Part shown: positions 62,575 to 64,000 of the stretch, piece by piece
Layout: each line of letters starts with the position of its first letter
Numbering within the stretch: position 1 is the first letter of the stretch
Assembly: GCA_002491245.1 (NCBI GenBank)
Contig: DKVO01000035.1
Location: 1 to 64,000, forward strand
Direction: 5' to 3'
Origin: Porphyromonadaceae bacterium UBA7176
GTDB lineage: Bacteria > Bacteroidota > Bacteroidia > Bacteroidales > Muribaculaceae
DNA length: 64,000 nt
Made by a program: the position numbers and the translations under genes
The notes under the pieces: model-generated
What the model was told of the DNA's origin: nothing
Seen by the model: only the letters and a program-made list of their open reading frames with translations
Database searches by the model: none

Positions 62575-62582
62575 TAATTTTG
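62575..62582 (+). promoter_or_regulatory. Probable -7 element of the metal-efflux permease gene
   Basis: TAATTTTG, 23 bases before the ATG at 62606. No -33 TTTG at the usual spacing. Confidence 0.55.
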
Positions 62583-62605
62583 CAATGCTTTAAAATTTAG
62601 GCAAT

Positions 62606-63838
62606 ATGAATTTAGAACATCTTTTACACTCGTTTATATCTATCCTGAACCAGATGTCGCCCTATATACTGCTGGGTTTTCTGATTGCAGGATTGCTCCA
62701 TGTGTTCGTTCGTCCGTCAACGATGAGCCGTCATTTGTCGGGTTCTGGTCTCGGTCCGGTTGTCAAGGCAGCTCTTTTCGGTATCCCCCTCCCACTTTGC
62801 TCTTGCGGCGTGTTGCCTACGGCAGTATCGCTTCGCCGTCAGGGAGCATCGCGAGCAGCGTCGACGTCGTTTCTTATCGCAACACCTCAGACAGGAGTTG
62901 ATTCGATCGCTGCGACTTATTCACTGTTGGGCCTTCCGTTTGCTCTTATCCGCCCGATAGCGGCTCTTGTAGGGGCTGTAGGTGGCGGCCTGGCGGTAGG
63001 AAAGTTTGCACCGCAGGATGCCGCTGGAGTTGACGGTGGCGCAGCCGTGGAGGAGAGCATACCTCAAGGTTTCGGCCACAAGCTGTTTGAGGCTGTGCGT
63101 TATGGTCTTGTCGATATGGTCGGCAGTGTGGGCAAGTGGCTTGTGATCGGTCTTGTTGTGGCAGCGTTGATAACAGTATTTGTTCCTGACAGCATCTTCC
63201 TTGGTCTTAGCGAATATCCTTTGTTGGCGATGCTTGCGGTAGTTGCAGTGGCTGTGCCGATGTATATCTGCGCTACGGGATCGATACCCATCGCACTGTC
63301 GCTGATGGCAAAGGGCTTGTCGCCCGGTATCGCTTTCGTGATGTTAATGGCCGGCCCGGCAGCTAACTTTGCGTCGATAGTTATCCTTGGCCGTAGTCAC
63401 GGACGTAAGGCGACGGCGATCTATGTGGCATCGGTAGTTGTGACTGCAATCGCATTCGGTCTTGTGATAGATCTCCTGTTACCTCGTGAGTGGTTTGCGT
63501 TGCCCGTAAGCCTTGCCGGCGGATCTTGCCATGAATCGTTTGGATGGTTTGATACGGCATGTTCGGTGCTTCTTGCCGGCCTTCTGATCTATTCAGCATT
63601 AAAATCGAAAATAGTCAAACATAATAAACCCCAAGAGAATATGACACGTAAGTATAAAATTGAAGGAATGTCGTGCAATCACTGCAAGGCTACAGTGGAA
63701 CGCCAGATCGGTGCAATAGAAGGAGTTGAGAATGTAACAGTAGACCTCTCCGGCAAGACAGCCGAGGTGGAGGGCGATGTTGCTCCTGAGAAAGTAGTTG
63801 AGGCTATCCGTATGGCCGGTTTCGAGTACGTGGAGTGA
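62606..63838 (+). CDS. SO_0444-family Cu/Zn efflux permease with C-terminal HMA domain
   Basis: A 410-residue membrane permease of the DUF318/YraQ group fused to a heavy-metal-associated domain. About eight transmembrane segments include the signature PLPLCSCGVLPTA (residues 61-73, with Cys65 and Cys67) and its mirror half MYICATGSIPIALSLMAKG. The final 60 residues form the HMA domain with GMSCNHCKATVE, metal-binding Cys357 and Cys360. This is predicted to bring metal to the transport path, and the protein probably exports copper or zinc. It is transcribed divergently from the ThiE-like operon. Confidence 0.88.
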   Translation: MNLEHLLHSFISILNQMSPYILLGFLIAGLLHVFVRPSTMSRHLSGSGLGPVVKAALFGIPLPLCSCGVLPTAVSLRRQGASRAASTSFLIATPQTGVDSIAATYSLLGLPFALIRPIAALVGAVGGGLAVGKFAPQDAAGVDGGAAVEESIPQGFGHKLFEAVRYGLVDMVGSVGKWLVIGLVVAALITVFVPDSIFLGLSEYPLLAMLAVVAVAVPMYICATGSIPIALSLMAKGLSPGIAFVMLMAGPAANFASIVILGRSHGRKATAIYVASVVVTAIAFGLVIDLLLPREWFALPVSLAGGSCHESFGWFDTACSVLLAGLLIYSALKSKIVKHNKPQENMTRKYKIEGMSCNHCKATVERQIGAIEGVENVTVDLSGKTAEVEGDVAPEKVVEAIRMAGFEYVE

Positions 63839-64000
63839 TTACGGACGAGGGGCGAGTTCGATGACCTCACAGTCGCGAATGTCGTCGCCGTCGATTATAA
63901 GTTTGACGAGGGTGCGCACTTTCTGCCAACCCTGGTCGCCGGCCGCGCCCGGGTTTATGTGCAATAAGCCGAGGTCGCGGTCGTATATTATCTTTAGGAT
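63839..64000 (-). CDS. YfcE-type metallophosphoesterase, C-terminal end only
   Basis: The last 53 codons of a gene that continues past the window edge. Reading the minus strand from 64000, the peptide contains LLHINPGAAG, then GWQKVRTLVKLIIDGDD and VIELAPRP before the TAA at 63841-63839. HINPG near the end is the family's late metal-binding histidine region, with GDQGWQKVRT a conserved stretch of YfcE/MJ0936-type phosphodiesterases. It is convergent with the permease gene and touches it with no gap, so there is no room for a terminator. Confidence 0.8.
   Translation of the reverse strand: MLKIIYDRDLGLLHINPGAAGDQGWQKVRTLVKLIIDGDDIRDCEVIELAPRP

Overview
The window looks like a chromosomal segment of a gut-type Bacteroidales, most likely Muribaculaceae-like. 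That assignment is an inference from several signs: promoters with the Bacteroidota -7 element TAnnTTTG (best case TTTG-N20-TAACTTTG before tRNA-His), no clear Shine-Dalgarno sequences, a fused MurF-alanine racemase, and families typical of the phylum (GLPGLI, GSCFA, DUF2027-Smr, OMP beta-barrel receptors, a PorE-like OmpA lipoprotein, and a secreted protein with a type IX-like C-terminal tail). I see no prophage, insertion sequence, CRISPR array or rRNA. The only tRNA is tRNA-His(GTG).

Layout. 1-3.8 kb: an unrecognised C-rich gene, then a GLPGLI protein paired with an outer-membrane receptor (- strand). 4.0-7.0 kb: lipoprotein-pepT-miaA (+). 6.9-9.2 kb: dnaG (-). 9.3-10.8 kb: tRNA-His and a CotH-family lipoprotein (+). 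11-14.7 kb: recJ-recQ (-). 14.9-17.1 kb: a GH27 alpha-galactosidase. 17.2-21.1 kb: an NTF2-like protein and a tricorn-type S41 protease (-). 21.2-24.2 kb: a tightly overlapped trio (LegB-like dehydratase, ATP-grasp, NeuB-type synthase), part of a nonulosonic-acid sugar pathway. 24.2-29.5 kb: PorE-like OmpA lipoprotein, GSCFA protein and murF-alr, nearly fused end to end. 29.7-35.3 kb (+): gltX, waaA, an ArgC-like protein without its catalytic residues, DUF2027-Smr, and a flavodoxin-ferredoxin protein. 36-39.3 kb: eno and an (alpha/alpha)6 glycosidase-like protein. 39.4-43.9 kb (-): a metallo-beta-lactamase-fold protein, a 986-residue coiled-coil surface lipoprotein and a small HTH regulator. 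44-46 kb: a repeat-bearing intergenic region and the protein with the type IX-like tail. 46-51 kb: a second flavodoxin-ferredoxin protein, uvrB and a YgiQ-type radical SAM protein. 51-52.7 kb: a blaI/blaR1-like pair with three operator palindromes. 52.8-62.5 kb (-): a probable seven-gene transcription unit (ThiE-like, flippase-like, NfeD, alcohol dehydrogenase, kdsB, M16, GH2 beta-galactosidase). 62.6-64 kb: a metal-efflux permease fused to an HMA domain, and the end of a YfcE-type phosphoesterase.

How it fits together. Most of the content is core: DNA replication and repair (dnaG, recJ, recQ, uvrB), tRNA charging and modification (gltX, miaA, tRNA-His), and envelope building. The KDO pathway is represented twice, by waaA (transfer) and kdsB (activation), in separate operons. 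murF-alr serves peptidoglycan. The LegB/ATP-grasp/NeuB trio implies an acidic surface sugar. Carbohydrate enzymes (GH27, GH2 with a ricin-type lectin domain, a six-hairpin protein) fit a glycan-foraging life.

The observations most worth following are: a 61-bp tandem repeat at 44339-44473 in which each unit carries a well-spaced promoter pointing into a 390-nt leader; the operator layout of the blaI-like gene; the ArgC-like pseudoenzyme inside the gltX-waaA operon; the incomplete nonulosonic-acid trio with its ATP-grasp protein; and the seven-gene operon holding an M16 protein with no zinc site.
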